From contig JAURXZ010000030.1 of assembly GCA_030654175.1 (NCBI GenBank), positions 372,001 through 436,000 of the forward strand: DNA of 64,000 bases. The letters run 5' to 3'. Both the position numbers and the translations under genes were made by a program. Below the pieces are notes generated by a model, which made no database searches, was not told where the DNA came from, and saw only the letters and a program-made list of their open reading frames with translations. Shown here piece after piece: positions 44,001 through 53,596 of this stretch (position 1 is its first letter; each line of letters begins with the position of its first letter). This stretch comes from Bacteroidia bacterium. Its GTDB lineage: Bacteria; Bacteroidota; Bacteroidia; 2-12-FULL-35-15.

Positions 44001-47000
44001 TTACTCTGTCTGCATATAATCTAATTCCATTGAATCACAACCATACAATTTTTGTTTTTTCGGAACCGGTTTTTGAGTGGGCGCGCCACCTTTTTTGTCA
44101 TCGATCATCCTTTGGATGATGCGTGCACGCTCCTTCTGAATATCATCACGCAATTTGATATCCTCCTCTTTATCAAAATAAATAAGTCCGTCAATAATTG
44201 TTTTTTCGGCTTTTGCATAAATAGACAAGGGATTATCAGACCATAAAACGAGATCCGCATCTTTTCCAACTTTAATACTTCCAACTCTATTATCAATGTG
44301 TAATAATTTTGCAGGATTAAGTGTTACCATTTTCAAGGCTTCTTCTTCAGTCACTCCTCCGTATTTAACTGATTTTGCTGCCTCTTGGTTTAACCTGCGT
44401 CCCATTTCCGCATCATCAGAATTAATAGCAGTGGTGATACCCATTTGAGTTAGCAAAGCAGCATTGTAAGGTATCGCATCCTGAACTTCCATTTTATATG
44501 CCCACCAATCGCTGAACGTAGATGCACCGGCTCCATGCGCTTTCATTTTATCGGCAACCTTATATCCTTCTAAAATATGGGTGAATGTATTTACTTTAAA
44601 ACCCATTGAATCCGCAACATGCATCAACATATTAATTTCGGACTGAACGTAAGAATGGCAAGTGATGAACCGCTTTTTATTTAAAATTTCTGTCAATGCC
44701 TCTAATTCCAGATCTCTACGAAACGGAACTGAATTATTTTTTGCTTTGTCAGATAATAAACTAAATGCTTTTTGTTTCGCATCATATTCTTTTGCACGAA
44801 TGAAACTATCATAATACACTTGCTCAACACCCATGCGGGATTGCGGAAAACGAATTGTATTGAAATCACCAAAGTTGCTTTGCTTAACATTTTCACCCAA
44901 TGCAAATTTGATAAAGCCATCTGCTTTTGCAAATTTCATTTCTTCGGGTGATTTACCCCAACGCAATTTGATAAGAGCAGATTGCCCACCAATAGGATTA
45001 GCGGATCCATGAAGCAACTGAGCAGTGGTTACCCCACCAGCCAATTGACGATAAATATTTATATCTTCTGAATTTACAACATCACCTATCCTCACTTCAG
45101 CACTCGATGCCTGTGCTCCTTCATTAACTCCATTGGAAATTGCAATGTGGGAATGTTCATCGATAATACCAGCAGTAAGATGTTTGCCTGTGCCATCAAT
45201 TATTTTTGCAAATGCCAGTTTGGTTGCGTTAATATCATCAGCAATGCGAACGATGCGACCTTCAGTGATATATACATCCTGATTTTTTAAAACACCCTCT
45301 GATTCATTGGTCCAAACGGTAACGTGTTTGATCAAAACCGCTTGGTACCGATTTTTAAAATCATATATTATTTTGTCAAACCGATCACGGTCATCGAGTT
45401 TTTTCCCATACGCACAAAAGGGATAAATTACTTGTCCATATTTTAAGGCTTCTTTTTTAGATGAATCTTTTTTCTGTTCAGGTAAATAACCAGTTTTAAA
45501 AGTAGCGCTCCAGTCAATCCAATCACCATCGGCTGTTTGACCTTTCCCATTCATTTTAAGCGGTTCACTATTTATATTTCCGCTCAGGCGAATTGTTCCA
45601 ATTATCCCATCCGGACTGTAGGCCTCTTTAGTAGAATTAAAAGAAATGGAAACAGAATTACCCGAAACAGCAATATTCATGGGTATCTTAACTGAATCAA
45701 TTAAAACGGTCCCTTTTAATTTATCCAAGTCCCCTTCCACTTTTAATTTGTAACTGCCCTTTTTATCATAAGAGAAATCATAATCCCCTCTGATATCAAT
45801 ACTATTATAATCATTTATTTTATAAGGAATACCCTGGATCCAGTTTTCGTAGATCATCGTTTTTTCATCAAATAAATTTCCGGATGTAATAATGAAATTC
45901 GCCATCATTCCGCTTTTTAATCTTCCGATCTTGTCAGATACATTCAATAATTCTGCAGGGGTAACAGTTAATGATTTCAAGGCTTGCTTTTCCGACAAGC
46001 CATAAAAAATGGCTTTCCGAAGGTTTTTCCAGAAATCCTTTTTATCTTTCAGATCGGCTGTGGTAATTGCAAACTGAATCAAATATTTTTCCAATGCAAA
46101 GGGGTTAAGAGGAGCCATTTCCCAATGTTTTAATTCAGTTAACGAAACATTCATCGCATCATAAGCATCTTCAACATCATAGGCAGTAGGGAAATTAAGG
46201 GGAATAATAAATTTACAATTTGTTTCTTTTAGGTCATCCAATCGCTGATATTCATTTCCGGATCCTTTGATGATGTATTTTATTTTGAATTCGTCTCCAA
46301 TTTTATCAGCCCTTAAAACGCTCAACTTATCAGTAGTTTCAATTATCTGAGAAAGTGGTTGCAAATTGTTAAATGCATCTAAAGAAATGTTGTATTCTTT
46401 TTTTATTTTATCTTTTTTATACCATTCGGCATCTAAATAAGTCTGACGTAATAAAGCGATTGACCCCATTAAAGATGAAGGATAATCTTGCATTGAGGTT
46501 CCTTTATCAAAAGAATACATTGCTGCCGCTTTATCGCTGATCATCAATTCATTTTCACGTCCCTCCCCCAAAGCAACAACAGCGGCTGAACCACGCACGA
46601 TACCATCTTTTTGAAAGGTGAGTACTGCACCAAATCCCATTTTACGCATCTCTTCAGCGGCTCTGTTATCTTTACTAAAAATCTTGTTTGCTTCCACCTC
46701 GCCTTTAATTGCCTGGTTCCAGCCATAAGCCCCTTTCGTATTACTCTCCATTTGAGGATATGGCCCACGATTACCGGTCCTGAGTTCAGGCATCCCGTAA
46801 CTGGTATACGCATCGATCAACGCAGGATAAATGGATTTGCCTTTTAAATCATAAACCACAGCTCCCTTGGGTATTTCTGTTTTTTCAGCAGCAGAAATTA
46901 TCAATCCATCCTTGATTAACAATACACCCTTTTCCAATATTATCTCATGATCAACAAAAATTTCAGCATTCGTAAATGCATAAACAATATGATTTTGATT

Positions 47001-47087
47001 TGAAATACCATTAACCGGAAACGTTTGCTGGGCAAAGGTGGTATTACTTAAGGTAAGAGCTAAAAGGAATAAAAATATGTTTTTCAT
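44001..47087 (-). CDS. Exported two-domain amidohydrolase
   Basis: A 1028-residue protein with a signal peptide (ending TTFAQQ). It carries two amidohydrolase modules in series. The first (about 25-430) has a degenerate metal site (SIYPALIDAYTSYG instead of PGxxDxHxH) and ends with the family closing block KQALKSLTVTPAELLNVSDK. A beta-sandwich stretch (about 440-540) follows. The second module (about 570-1010) has a proper metal motif (GIIDEHSHIAIS), GGVTTAQLLHGSANPIGGQ, a CHSYVQSEINMLMHVAD helix, AINSDDAEMGRRLN with the catalytic Asp and KVGKDADLVLWSDNPL. It therefore has one probably active and one inactive domain. The substrate is unknown, perhaps a dipeptide or cyclic amide. The degenerate first half resembles 42166-43455. 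Confidence 0.88.
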   Translation of the reverse strand: MKNIFLFLLALTLSNTTFAQQTFPVNGISNQNHIVYAFTNAEIFVDHEIILEKGVLLIKDGLIISAAEKTEIPKGAVVYDLKGKSIYPALIDAYTSYGMPELRTGNRGPYPQMESNTKGAYGWNQAIKGEVEANKIFSKDNRAAEEMRKMGFGAVLTFQKDGIVRGSAAVVALGEGRENELMISDKAAAMYSFDKGTSMQDYPSSLMGSIALLRQTYLDAEWYKKDKIKKEYNISLDAFNNLQPLSQIIETTDKLSVLRADKIGDEFKIKYIIKGSGNEYQRLDDLKETNCKFIIPLNFPTAYDVEDAYDAMNVSLTELKHWEMAPLNPFALEKYLIQFAITTADLKDKKDFWKNLRKAIFYGLSEKQALKSLTVTPAELLNVSDKIGRLKSGMMANFIITSGNLFDEKTMIYENWIQGIPYKINDYNSIDIRGDYDFSYDKKGSYKLKVEGDLDKLKGTVLIDSVKIPMNIAVSGNSVSISFNSTKEAYSPDGIIGTIRLSGNINSEPLKMNGKGQTADGDWIDWSATFKTGYLPEQKKDSSKKEALKYGQVIYPFCAYGKKLDDRDRFDKIIYDFKNRYQAVLIKHVTVWTNESEGVLKNQDVYITEGRIVRIADDINATKLAFAKIIDGTGKHLTAGIIDEHSHIAISNGVNEGAQASSAEVRIGDVVNSEDINIYRQLAGGVTTAQLLHGSANPIGGQSALIKLRWGKSPEEMKFAKADGFIKFALGENVKQSNFGDFNTIRFPQSRMGVEQVYYDSFIRAKEYDAKQKAFSLLSDKAKNNSVPFRRDLELEALTEILNKKRFITCHSYVQSEINMLMHVADSMGFKVNTFTHILEGYKVADKMKAHGAGASTFSDWWAYKMEVQDAIPYNAALLTQMGITTAINSDDAEMGRRLNQEAAKSVKYGGVTEEEALKMVTLNPAKLLHIDNRVGSIKVGKDADLVLWSDNPLSIYAKAEKTIIDGLIYFDKEEDIKLRDDIQKERARIIQRMIDDKKGGAPTQKPVPKKQKLYGCDSMELDYMQTE

Positions 47088-47123
47088 GTCAGGTAATTAA
47101 AATCTTGCAAAAATGATTGGTAA

Positions 47124-47131
47124 CAAATTTA
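47124..47131 (-). promoter_or_regulatory. Putative -7 box of the two-domain amidohydrolase gene
   Basis: TAAATTTG on the minus strand, a TAnnTTTG match 36 nt before the ATG at 47087. The -33 side is unclear. Confidence 0.35.
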
Positions 47132-47189
47132 ATATTTAAAAATGATTTTCCACTAAATTAGAACCATCAGAAAATCGTTAGATTTTTGT

Positions 47190-47197
47190 TACTTTTG
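47190..47197 (+). promoter_or_regulatory. Putative -7 box of the SirB/cytochrome gene
   Basis: TACTTTTG, a TAnnTTTG match 23 nt before the ATG at 47221. It diverges from the box at 47124-47131. Confidence 0.35.
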
Positions 47198-47220
47198 AGC
47201 CGACAAAAAAATTAAAAAAA

Positions 47221-47832
47221 ATGGAAACAGGAATACGTCACACACATTTATTATCGGTAATCTTATTTTTGCTGATCTATCTTATTAAAACAGCTTTGCT
47301 TTTATCAAATAAAAATGAAGGCCTTGCTAAATTCACAAAAGTGGTTAAGGTCCCAGAAATGATCGTTTCCACTTTGTTTTTAGTAACAGGTATTTATTTG
47401 CTTACACAAATACCGGAAATAAAACCCTTGCTGATCATTAAGATCGTTGCAGTATTGATTTCAATTCCATTGGCTATAATTGGCTTTAAAAAGAAAAATA
47501 AGGTCTTAGCGGTGTTATCATTATTATTGATAATTGGGGCTTATGGAATGGCGGAGATGAGCAAAAAACAAAAATCAAAATCGATGGAAACCATATCGGG
47601 ATCCAATTTAAATGGCCAGGAAATATTTAACGCCAGCTGTATCTCCTGCCATGGTGCTGATGGGAAATTAGGATTGATGGAAGCGTCCGATCTATCGATA
47701 TCTACTATGGAGTTTGCTGCAAAAATAGAAATTATAAAAAACGGGAAAGGGGCTATGACTCCATTCGCTGAAATACTTACTGAGGAACAAATCAAAGCTG
47801 TTGCTGAATATACTGAATCACTGAAAAAATAA
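47221..47832 (+). CDS. SirB-like membrane domain fused to a cytochrome c domain
   Basis: A 203-residue protein. Four membrane helices (about 9-30, 47-64, 69-89, 95-112) resemble the SirB family (RHTHLLSVILFLLIYLIKT). They are followed by a C-terminal cytochrome c domain (about 130-203) with heme site CISCH (Cys140, Cys143, His144) and axial Met in GKGAMTPF. The cytochrome domain should lie in the periplasm. The fusion suggests electron transfer at the membrane, perhaps to or from a respiratory complex. It lies 62 nt upstream of hflX in the same direction. The SirB function itself is unknown. Confidence 0.82.
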   Translation: METGIRHTHLLSVILFLLIYLIKTALLLSNKNEGLAKFTKVVKVPEMIVSTLFLVTGIYLLTQIPEIKPLLIIKIVAVLISIPLAIIGFKKKNKVLAVLSLLLIIGAYGMAEMSKKQKSKSMETISGSNLNGQEIFNASCISCHGADGKLGLMEASDLSISTMEFAAKIEIIKNGKGAMTPFAEILTEEQIKAVAEYTESLKK

Positions 47833-47894
47833 AAATTTCTAATTTCCTGTTTAAGGTTTTTAATGAGATCCTGAAACCTGTAAATAAAATAAAA

Positions 47895-49097
47895 ATGCAC
47901 GATACCTCAAAAAAACAGGAAACAGCGATATTGGTTGGATTGATCAGCCGAACTCAGGACGAAGAAACGGCAAAAGAATATCTTGATGAGCTTGAGTTTT
48001 TGGCCGATACGGCCGGAGCAAAAGTTTTAAAGCGATATACGCAGCGTTTAGAGCATCCCGATTCCCGGACATTCATTGGTTCCGGGAAGTTGAATGATAT
48101 ATGTACTTATGTGATCGAACACAAAATTGATATCGTTATTTTTGATGATGAACTTTCTCCAGCACAACAACGGAACCTTGAGAAAGAAGTGAATGCTGAA
48201 AAAGAAATTAAAGTAAAAGTGGTAGACCGCACACGTTTAATCCTTGACATTTTTGCATCACGCGCACGTACAGCTCACGCCAAAACCCAGGTAGAACTTG
48301 CTCAATCTATTTATTTATTACCCCGCCTTACAAAAATGTGGGATCACCTCGATCGTATCAAAGGTGGTATTGGTATGAAAGGGGCTGGTGAAACTGAAAT
48401 TGAAACAGACAGACGTATTGTTCGTGACCGCATTGCATTGCTGAAAGAACGCCTTAAAACCATTGACAGGCAAATGGAAACGCAGCGTAAAAACCGCGGA
48501 GAGATGATAAGGGTTGCTTTAGTAGGCTATACCAACGTTGGTAAATCTACTATCATGAATATGTTAAGTAAAAGCGAAGTGTTTGCTGAAAATAAATTGT
48601 TTGCTACACTTGATACCACTGTTCGTAAAGTAGTAATTGAAAACTTGCCGTTCCTGCTTTCTGATACTGTTGGATTCATTCGCAAATTGCCTACCACATT
48701 AGTTGAATCCTTTAAATCAACATTGGATGAAGTGCGTGAAGCTGACATTTTAATACATGTTGTGGATATTTCTCATTCCGGATTCGAAGACCAAATAAAT
48801 GTTGTAAATCAAACGTTAAGCGATATTGGTGCCGGAGACAAACCAACTATCCTTGTTTTTAATAAAATTGACGCATTTACTTTTGATCAAAAAGATGTGG
48901 ATGATCTGTCGCCAATAACAAAACATAATATCAGTTTAGAGCAATTGAAAAAAACATGGATGAGTAATTTAAATGCTCAGTGTGTTTTTATTTCCGCTGC
49001 CGACAAACAAAATATTGATGAGTTTAAAAACGTACTTTATGAAAGGGTAAAAGAAATGCACCTTAAGCGTTATCCTTATAATAAGTTTTTGTATTAG
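47895..49097 (+). CDS. hflX: Ribosome-associated GTPase HflX
   Basis: A 400-residue GTPase. The N-terminal HflX domain has the GxGK-type DSRTFIGSGKLNDI and the basic DRTRLILDIFASRARTAHAK helix. A coiled-coil linker carries GGIGMKGAGETEIETDRR. The G domain has G1 (GYTNVGKSTIMN), G3 (DTVGFIRKLP) and G4 (NKID). HflX splits stalled or heat-stressed 70S ribosomes. Length and motifs match the family. It follows the SirB/cytochrome gene and is convergent with a barrel gene. Confidence 0.96.
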   Translation: MHDTSKKQETAILVGLISRTQDEETAKEYLDELEFLADTAGAKVLKRYTQRLEHPDSRTFIGSGKLNDICTYVIEHKIDIVIFDDELSPAQQRNLEKEVNAEKEIKVKVVDRTRLILDIFASRARTAHAKTQVELAQSIYLLPRLTKMWDHLDRIKGGIGMKGAGETEIETDRRIVRDRIALLKERLKTIDRQMETQRKNRGEMIRVALVGYTNVGKSTIMNMLSKSEVFAENKLFATLDTTVRKVVIENLPFLLSDTVGFIRKLPTTLVESFKSTLDEVREADILIHVVDISHSGFEDQINVVNQTLSDIGAGDKPTILVFNKIDAFTFDQKDVDDLSPITKHNISLEQLKKTWMSNLNAQCVFISAADKQNIDEFKNVLYERVKEMHLKRYPYNKFLY

Positions 49098-49127
49098 ATT
49101 GCAATTCTAACAATAATTTCAATTGAT

Positions 49128-50027
49128 TTACTCTCGCTTCTCAATATCTAATCGAATACGATAAGCCACACCAATATTAAAAACCGGGTAGCTCTTTAAT
49201 GGAGTGTAAACAGGATTACGCAACGTTTCAATTTTGGAATTGTAAGTATATTGCCAAGGACTTTTACCAAGTGAATAACCAAGTTCCCCAAAAATCAGGA
49301 CTTTTTTGTATATAAAATAATCCACGAATAATTTCAGCTGTATCTCGTTAAAACGAACGTAATCCAGATTTTGCGCTTTTGCTAAACGAAAAGACCTGGT
49401 TAGTGATCTGAAGTTTGCCCCAGCGTATAATTTATTTTTCACAAAAGCATACTCTACTTTATAGCTAGTGGGCAGGATACCATATAAATTCAATCTATCA
49501 GACACTTTCCAGTCGAGCCCAACCAAAGGCATAAAAAAGTTCCCAAAAGCTTCGCGGTTATAATATAAACCTGCCTTTATTTTTAATTTTTCACTGTGTA
49601 CGTAGTTTTCTAAAAAAATCCCACCTAATTGAAAATCATTTTTATCGATAACATCTTTAAGATCTGAAGCAATTTTTGGAATCGTTATCAGTACAGTTTT
49701 CCACTTTTTATTTTTTGATACAAACTGGAATCCCAAAGGCATGGAAACGTTGTACAGTTTTGAAGTATAAGAAGAATCGGGAGTAATTGTAGAACTGATC
49801 ATTTCGCTGTTTAGACGGATCAATAAGGTGTTTCCATTTTTAAATTCTTTTGGTAAAAAAAAATTCAGAAAATAATCATCGGTCTTATTTCTCAAGTTTG
49901 AATTGCCTTTATAAGTAGATGAAAAGGTTTGGCAGTTAAAACTAACAATATCAACATATGGTTGGGAAAATGTCTTATTTGCCAGCAGGATAAGCAAAAA
50001 GAATAAAAAAGGGTGTATATTTTTCAT
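49128..50027 (-). CDS. DUF6268-family outer-membrane beta-barrel protein
   Basis: A 299-residue protein with a signal peptide (ending KTFSQP). The rest is made of alternating hydrophobic/aromatic strands typical of an outer-membrane barrel. The phrases LKIKAGLYYNREAFGNFFMP, LVGLDWKVSDRLNLYGILP and YKVEYAFVKNKLYAGANFRS are those I associate with DUF6268. The function is unknown. It ends 31 nt past the convergent hflX stop and has its own upstream region shared head-to-head with the TetR gene. Confidence 0.75.
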   Translation of the reverse strand: MKNIHPFLFFLLILLANKTFSQPYVDIVSFNCQTFSSTYKGNSNLRNKTDDYFLNFFLPKEFKNGNTLLIRLNSEMISSTITPDSSYTSKLYNVSMPLGFQFVSKNKKWKTVLITIPKIASDLKDVIDKNDFQLGGIFLENYVHSEKLKIKAGLYYNREAFGNFFMPLVGLDWKVSDRLNLYGILPTSYKVEYAFVKNKLYAGANFRSLTRSFRLAKAQNLDYVRFNEIQLKLFVDYFIYKKVLIFGELGYSLGKSPWQYTYNSKIETLRNPVYTPLKSYPVFNIGVAYRIRLDIEKRE

Positions 50028-50214
50028 TTGACGAAAATGTATCCAACAAAGGAATAAAAAAAAAACGAATGTTTATAACCTAATAAAAAATCCTTTTACC
50101 CATATTTTATTGAAATTCGTCAAATCACGCTAATTCCTTTGATACGAATATGTTACAGGATATTATTAATGAAAAAAACCAGCGAAACATAAAAAAAACA
50201 AAAAAAATCGTTCA

Positions 50215-50251
50215 GGAAACTTTGAAAATGAAAAACGTTTCCATAGTTTTG
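50215..50251 (+). promoter_or_regulatory. Promoter of the efflux operon with a possible TetR operator
   Basis: TTTG (50221-50224), 19 nt, TAGTTTTG (50244-50251) is a complete Bacteroidota-type promoter 23 nt before the TetR start. GGAAAC (50215-50220) and GTTTCC (50237-50242) form an inverted repeat with 16-nt spacing that covers the -33 element, a plausible autorepression site. Confidence 0.6.
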
Positions 50252-50274
50252 TCCCCGAAATTATAAATATAATA

Positions 50275-50889
50275 ATGGAAACAAAGGACAGGATATTAAT
50301 AGGAGCTGAAGAATTGTTTTTTAAGTATGGCATTAAAAGCATTACAATGGATGATATCGCTAAACATTTAGGGATATCGAAAAAAACAATATACCAATCT
50401 TATTCCGATAAAAATGAAATAGTTGAAACACTGATGTTGCAGCGTATGCAAACCAATGAATGTGAGTTAAAGCAAATTGCAAAAGAATCGGCAAATGTAA
50501 TAGAAGAGGTTTTTGCAATGATGAAACATATGGGAGCAATGTTTTTACAAATGAATCCGAATTTGTTTTATGATATGCAAAAATACCATCCCGCCTCCTG
50601 GAAAGTATTCAAACAATTTAAAGAAAATTGTATTGAACGTATGGTGGAAGATTCCGTGAAACGGGGAATTGAACAAGGTTTGGTTCGTGAAGATATTAAT
50701 ACAAAAATCGTTGCCCGATTAAGAATGGAAGAAGTTGAAATGGGATTCAACCCGGAAGCTTTTCCGCCTGATAAATTTAAGATCGTGGATGTACAATTGG
50801 CATTGCTCGATCATTTTTTACATGGAATTTGTACCATAAAAGGACATAAATTAATAAATAAGCATAAGCAAGTAACAGAAGATGAGTAA
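50275..50889 (+). CDS. TetR/AcrR-family regulator of the efflux operon
   Basis: A 204-residue regulator. The N-terminal HTH (about residues 7-50) reads EELFFKYGIKSITMDDIAKH then LGISKKTIYQSYSDKNEIVE, a standard TetR DNA-binding domain. The C-terminal helical domain would bind a ligand. It is the first gene of an operon with TolC-, adaptor- and RND-type genes and probably represses it until an inducer binds. Its stop codon directly abuts the next possible start. Confidence 0.93.
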   Translation: METKDRILIGAEELFFKYGIKSITMDDIAKHLGISKKTIYQSYSDKNEIVETLMLQRMQTNECELKQIAKESANVIEEVFAMMKHMGAMFLQMNPNLFYDMQKYHPASWKVFKQFKENCIERMVEDSVKRGIEQGLVREDINTKIVARLRMEEVEMGFNPEAFPPDKFKIVDVQLALLDHFLHGICTIKGHKLINKHKQVTEDE

Positions 50890-50952
50890 ATGACCTTTGT
50901 TATTTCAAATTTTAACATAAAAGATCGAAATTTCAAGGAAACAAAAAACAAA

Positions 50953-52299
50953 ATGAAAAAAATAATTTTAATATTTGGCTTAGGTATAATAGCAGTAGAC
51001 TCTTTTGCAGAGGCGAATGACAGCTCAAATTACACCTTTTCTATTCAACAATCAATTGACTTTGCATTACAAAATCAACACGATATAAAAAATGCAATGA
51101 TCGATCAGGAGATTGCAAAGAAAAAAGTAAATGAAATAATGGGGCTGGGACTTCCGCAAATCAACTCCAGCTTTGACGTGAAAGATTTTTTGGAAATACC
51201 AACTTCATTAATTCCCGCTGAAATTTTCGGGGGCCCTCCGGGAAGCTTTGCTGCTGTTAAGTTTGGAACAACTTATCAGGCCACAGCCGGATTAGATGCA
51301 AGCCAGTTGATTTTTAGCGGAGACTATTTTTTAGGATTAAAAGCATCGAAAGTATATGTAGAACTTTCAACAAAAGCGATCCAACGCACCCACGTTGAAA
51401 TAGCAGCAACAGTGAGTAAGGCATACTATACTGTTTTGATAAACGAAGAACGAATGAAATTAATGGATGCAAATATCGTGCGTATAAAAAAAGCGATGGA
51501 TGATACAAAAATTTTAAATGACAATGGTTTTGTAGAAAAAATTGATCTGGACAGGTTAACTGTTACCTATAATAATTTATTAATAGAGCAGGAAAAAGTA
51601 GAGCGTTTGCTAAAACTTGGAACCTATTTATTAAAATACCAGATGGGCATGGATATAAATGCAACACTTAAATTGTCCGACAAATTAGCTGATGTAAAAC
51701 TTGATATAAGCAAAAATGTATCCGTTGAAAAATTTGACTATTCAAAACGAGTTGAATACAATTTATTTGAAACACAGTATAAACTTGCTGACCTGGATTT
51801 AAAACGCAATCGCTTTTCTTATTTGCCAAACGCCTTTGCTTACGGCAGTTTAAGCGGTTCAGCACAACGCAATACTTTCAGTGTTTTCAGTACCGGCTAT
51901 GGATGGTACCCTACAGCATTGGTTGGGGCAAAGGTTACAATGCCCATTTTCACTGGCTTACAGCGCAATGCAAAAAACCAGCAGTCAAAACTCTCCTTAC
52001 AAAAAGCAGAGAACAATATAGAATTTATTAAAAAATCAATTGATCTGGAAATATCCTCTTCAATGACCACCTTACAAAATGCATCAGCATCCCTCGAAAA
52101 TCAAAAGAAAAACATTGCTCTTGCCGAAGAAGTATATCGTTTATCTAAACTGAAATATGAACAAGGCGTTGGTTCCAATATTGAAATGCTAACAGCCGAA
52201 ACAGCTTTAAAAGAATCACAAACCAATTATTTTAATGCTTTGTTTGATGCCTTGGTTGCAAAAATAGATTTTGATAAAGCAAACGGTAACTTAAAGTAA
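50953..52299 (+). CDS. TolC-family outer-membrane efflux channel
   Basis: A 448-residue protein. The ATG at 50953 (MKKIILIFGLGIIAVDSFA) begins the signal peptide; an in-frame ATG at 50890, directly after the TetR stop, would add 21 residues before the signal and is less likely. It shows the two OEP repeats (for example SIQQSIDFALQNQHDIKNAM and SIDLEISSSMTTLQNASASL) and ends EQGVGSNIEMLTAETALKES and FDALVAKIDFDKANGNLK, typical for TolC. It forms the outer-membrane exit duct of the tripartite pump encoded downstream. Confidence 0.93.
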   Translation: MKKIILIFGLGIIAVDSFAEANDSSNYTFSIQQSIDFALQNQHDIKNAMIDQEIAKKKVNEIMGLGLPQINSSFDVKDFLEIPTSLIPAEIFGGPPGSFAAVKFGTTYQATAGLDASQLIFSGDYFLGLKASKVYVELSTKAIQRTHVEIAATVSKAYYTVLINEERMKLMDANIVRIKKAMDDTKILNDNGFVEKIDLDRLTVTYNNLLIEQEKVERLLKLGTYLLKYQMGMDINATLKLSDKLADVKLDISKNVSVEKFDYSKRVEYNLFETQYKLADLDLKRNRFSYLPNAFAYGSLSGSAQRNTFSVFSTGYGWYPTALVGAKVTMPIFTGLQRNAKNQQSKLSLQKAENNIEFIKKSIDLEISSSMTTLQNASASLENQKKNIALAEEVYRLSKLKYEQGVGSNIEMLTAETALKESQTNYFNALFDALVAKIDFDKANGNLK

Positions 52300-52403
52300 T
52301 AAACACAATTAACAATTTAGTAGTAGGCAATTTAACAAAATCATACTTTGCCGGTCGCCTTCAGAAAAAGGATAAAGGTGAAAAAAAAATAAAATAACAT
52401 ATA

Positions 52404-53510
52404 ATGAAAAAAACACTTTTAGTATCAAGTCTCGCACTATTAATGATAGCTTGTAATTCGGGAACAGATAAAAAAACAGAACTTGAAAATCTTAAGAAAC
52501 AAGAGTCTGAATTAAAATCAAAAATAGCTGTTCTAGAAGCAGAGCTCAATGAAGGAAAAGACTCTGTACAGGCAGGAATTGCAGTAGGTGTGGCTTCATT
52601 AAAACCTGAAATTTTCAAAAACTACATTGACGTACAGGGTAGAGTTGATGCGGATGAAAACATCAGCGTTAGTACTGAAATGCCCGGTACTATTACAAAG
52701 ATCAATATAAAGGTAGGTGATAATGTAAAAAAGGGGGACGTGCTTGCAGAAACTGATTCACGTGTCATTAGCCAAAGCATTGCCGACTTGCAGGTAAACT
52801 CAGATTTGGCAAATCAAATTTGTGAAAAACAAAAAAATCTTTGGGACCAAAAAATTGGAACAGAAGTCCAATATCTACAGTGTAAAGCCAACAAAGAGAG
52901 TTTGGAAAAAAAGATGGCCATTTTGCATCAACAATTAAATATGACTAAAATTATTTCGCCAATTAACGGAACTGTTGATGCTATCGATACAAAGATAGGA
53001 CAGCTAGCTGCACCAGGCATGCCGGCCATCAGGGTGATCAATTTTTCTAATTTAAAAGTAAAAGCGGATGTTGCCGAAAGTTATGCATCAAAAATTAAAA
53101 AAGGCACTGAAGTTATCGTTCGATTCCCTGACACAAAAGATTCTGTAATAACAAAAGTGAATTTTGTATCTCGCGCTATCAGCAACAATACACGCTCTTT
53201 TAGTGTTGAAGTTTTGTTGGATGAAAAAAATGAATATCACCCCAATATGGTAGCAAAATTGAATATCAATGATTACCAATCACAGCAACCTGTTATCGTT
53301 ATTTCGGTTAAAACAATTCAAAAGGACGAAACAAATGCATCATTTGTATATGTTGCTGAAAACAATATTGCAAAAAAACGCATCGTTACAATAGGTAAAG
53401 AGTATGCCGGAAAGGCTGAGATCATAAGCGGATTAAAAGAGGGTGATATATTGATAACAGCCGGTTATGATGTGGTGAATGATGGAGATGCGATACAGTA
53501 TAAAAAATAA
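52404..53510 (+). CDS. RND efflux periplasmic adaptor (membrane fusion lipoprotein)
   Basis: A 368-residue adaptor with a lipobox (LALLMIAC), so it is lipid-anchored. A short coiled coil (KKQESELKSKIAVLEAELN) and the biotinyl-lipoyl-like domain (MPGTITKINIKVGDNVKKGD and IISPINGTVDAIDTKIGQLA) surround a helical hairpin. The C-terminal beta barrel and membrane-proximal domains (VIVRFPDTKDS and GLKEGDILITAGYDVV) complete the family. It connects the RND pump to TolC. It lies 104 nt after the TolC gene. Confidence 0.94.
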   Translation: MKKTLLVSSLALLMIACNSGTDKKTELENLKKQESELKSKIAVLEAELNEGKDSVQAGIAVGVASLKPEIFKNYIDVQGRVDADENISVSTEMPGTITKINIKVGDNVKKGDVLAETDSRVISQSIADLQVNSDLANQICEKQKNLWDQKIGTEVQYLQCKANKESLEKKMAILHQQLNMTKIISPINGTVDAIDTKIGQLAAPGMPAIRVINFSNLKVKADVAESYASKIKKGTEVIVRFPDTKDSVITKVNFVSRAISNNTRSFSVEVLLDEKNEYHPNMVAKLNINDYQSQQPVIVISVKTIQKDETNASFVYVAENNIAKKRIVTIGKEYAGKAEIISGLKEGDILITAGYDVVNDGDAIQYKK

Positions 53511-53517
53511 AAGATAT

Positions 53518-53582
53518 TTCACTAAGGCGCTGAAGAACATAAAAATTAAACAACGGCTTTATGCCCCCCGCCTCTTTGCGGT
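53518..53582. repeat. Dispersed intergenic repeat-like element inside the efflux operon
   Basis: TTCACTAAGGCGCTGAAGAA at the left and GCCTCTTTGCGGT at the right match a phrase scattered between genes in many bacteria (recalled, not searched). The segment is more GC-rich than its surroundings. It fills the 86-nt gap between adaptor and pump genes. Confidence 0.4.
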
Positions 53583-53596
53583 AAAAAAAACATAAA

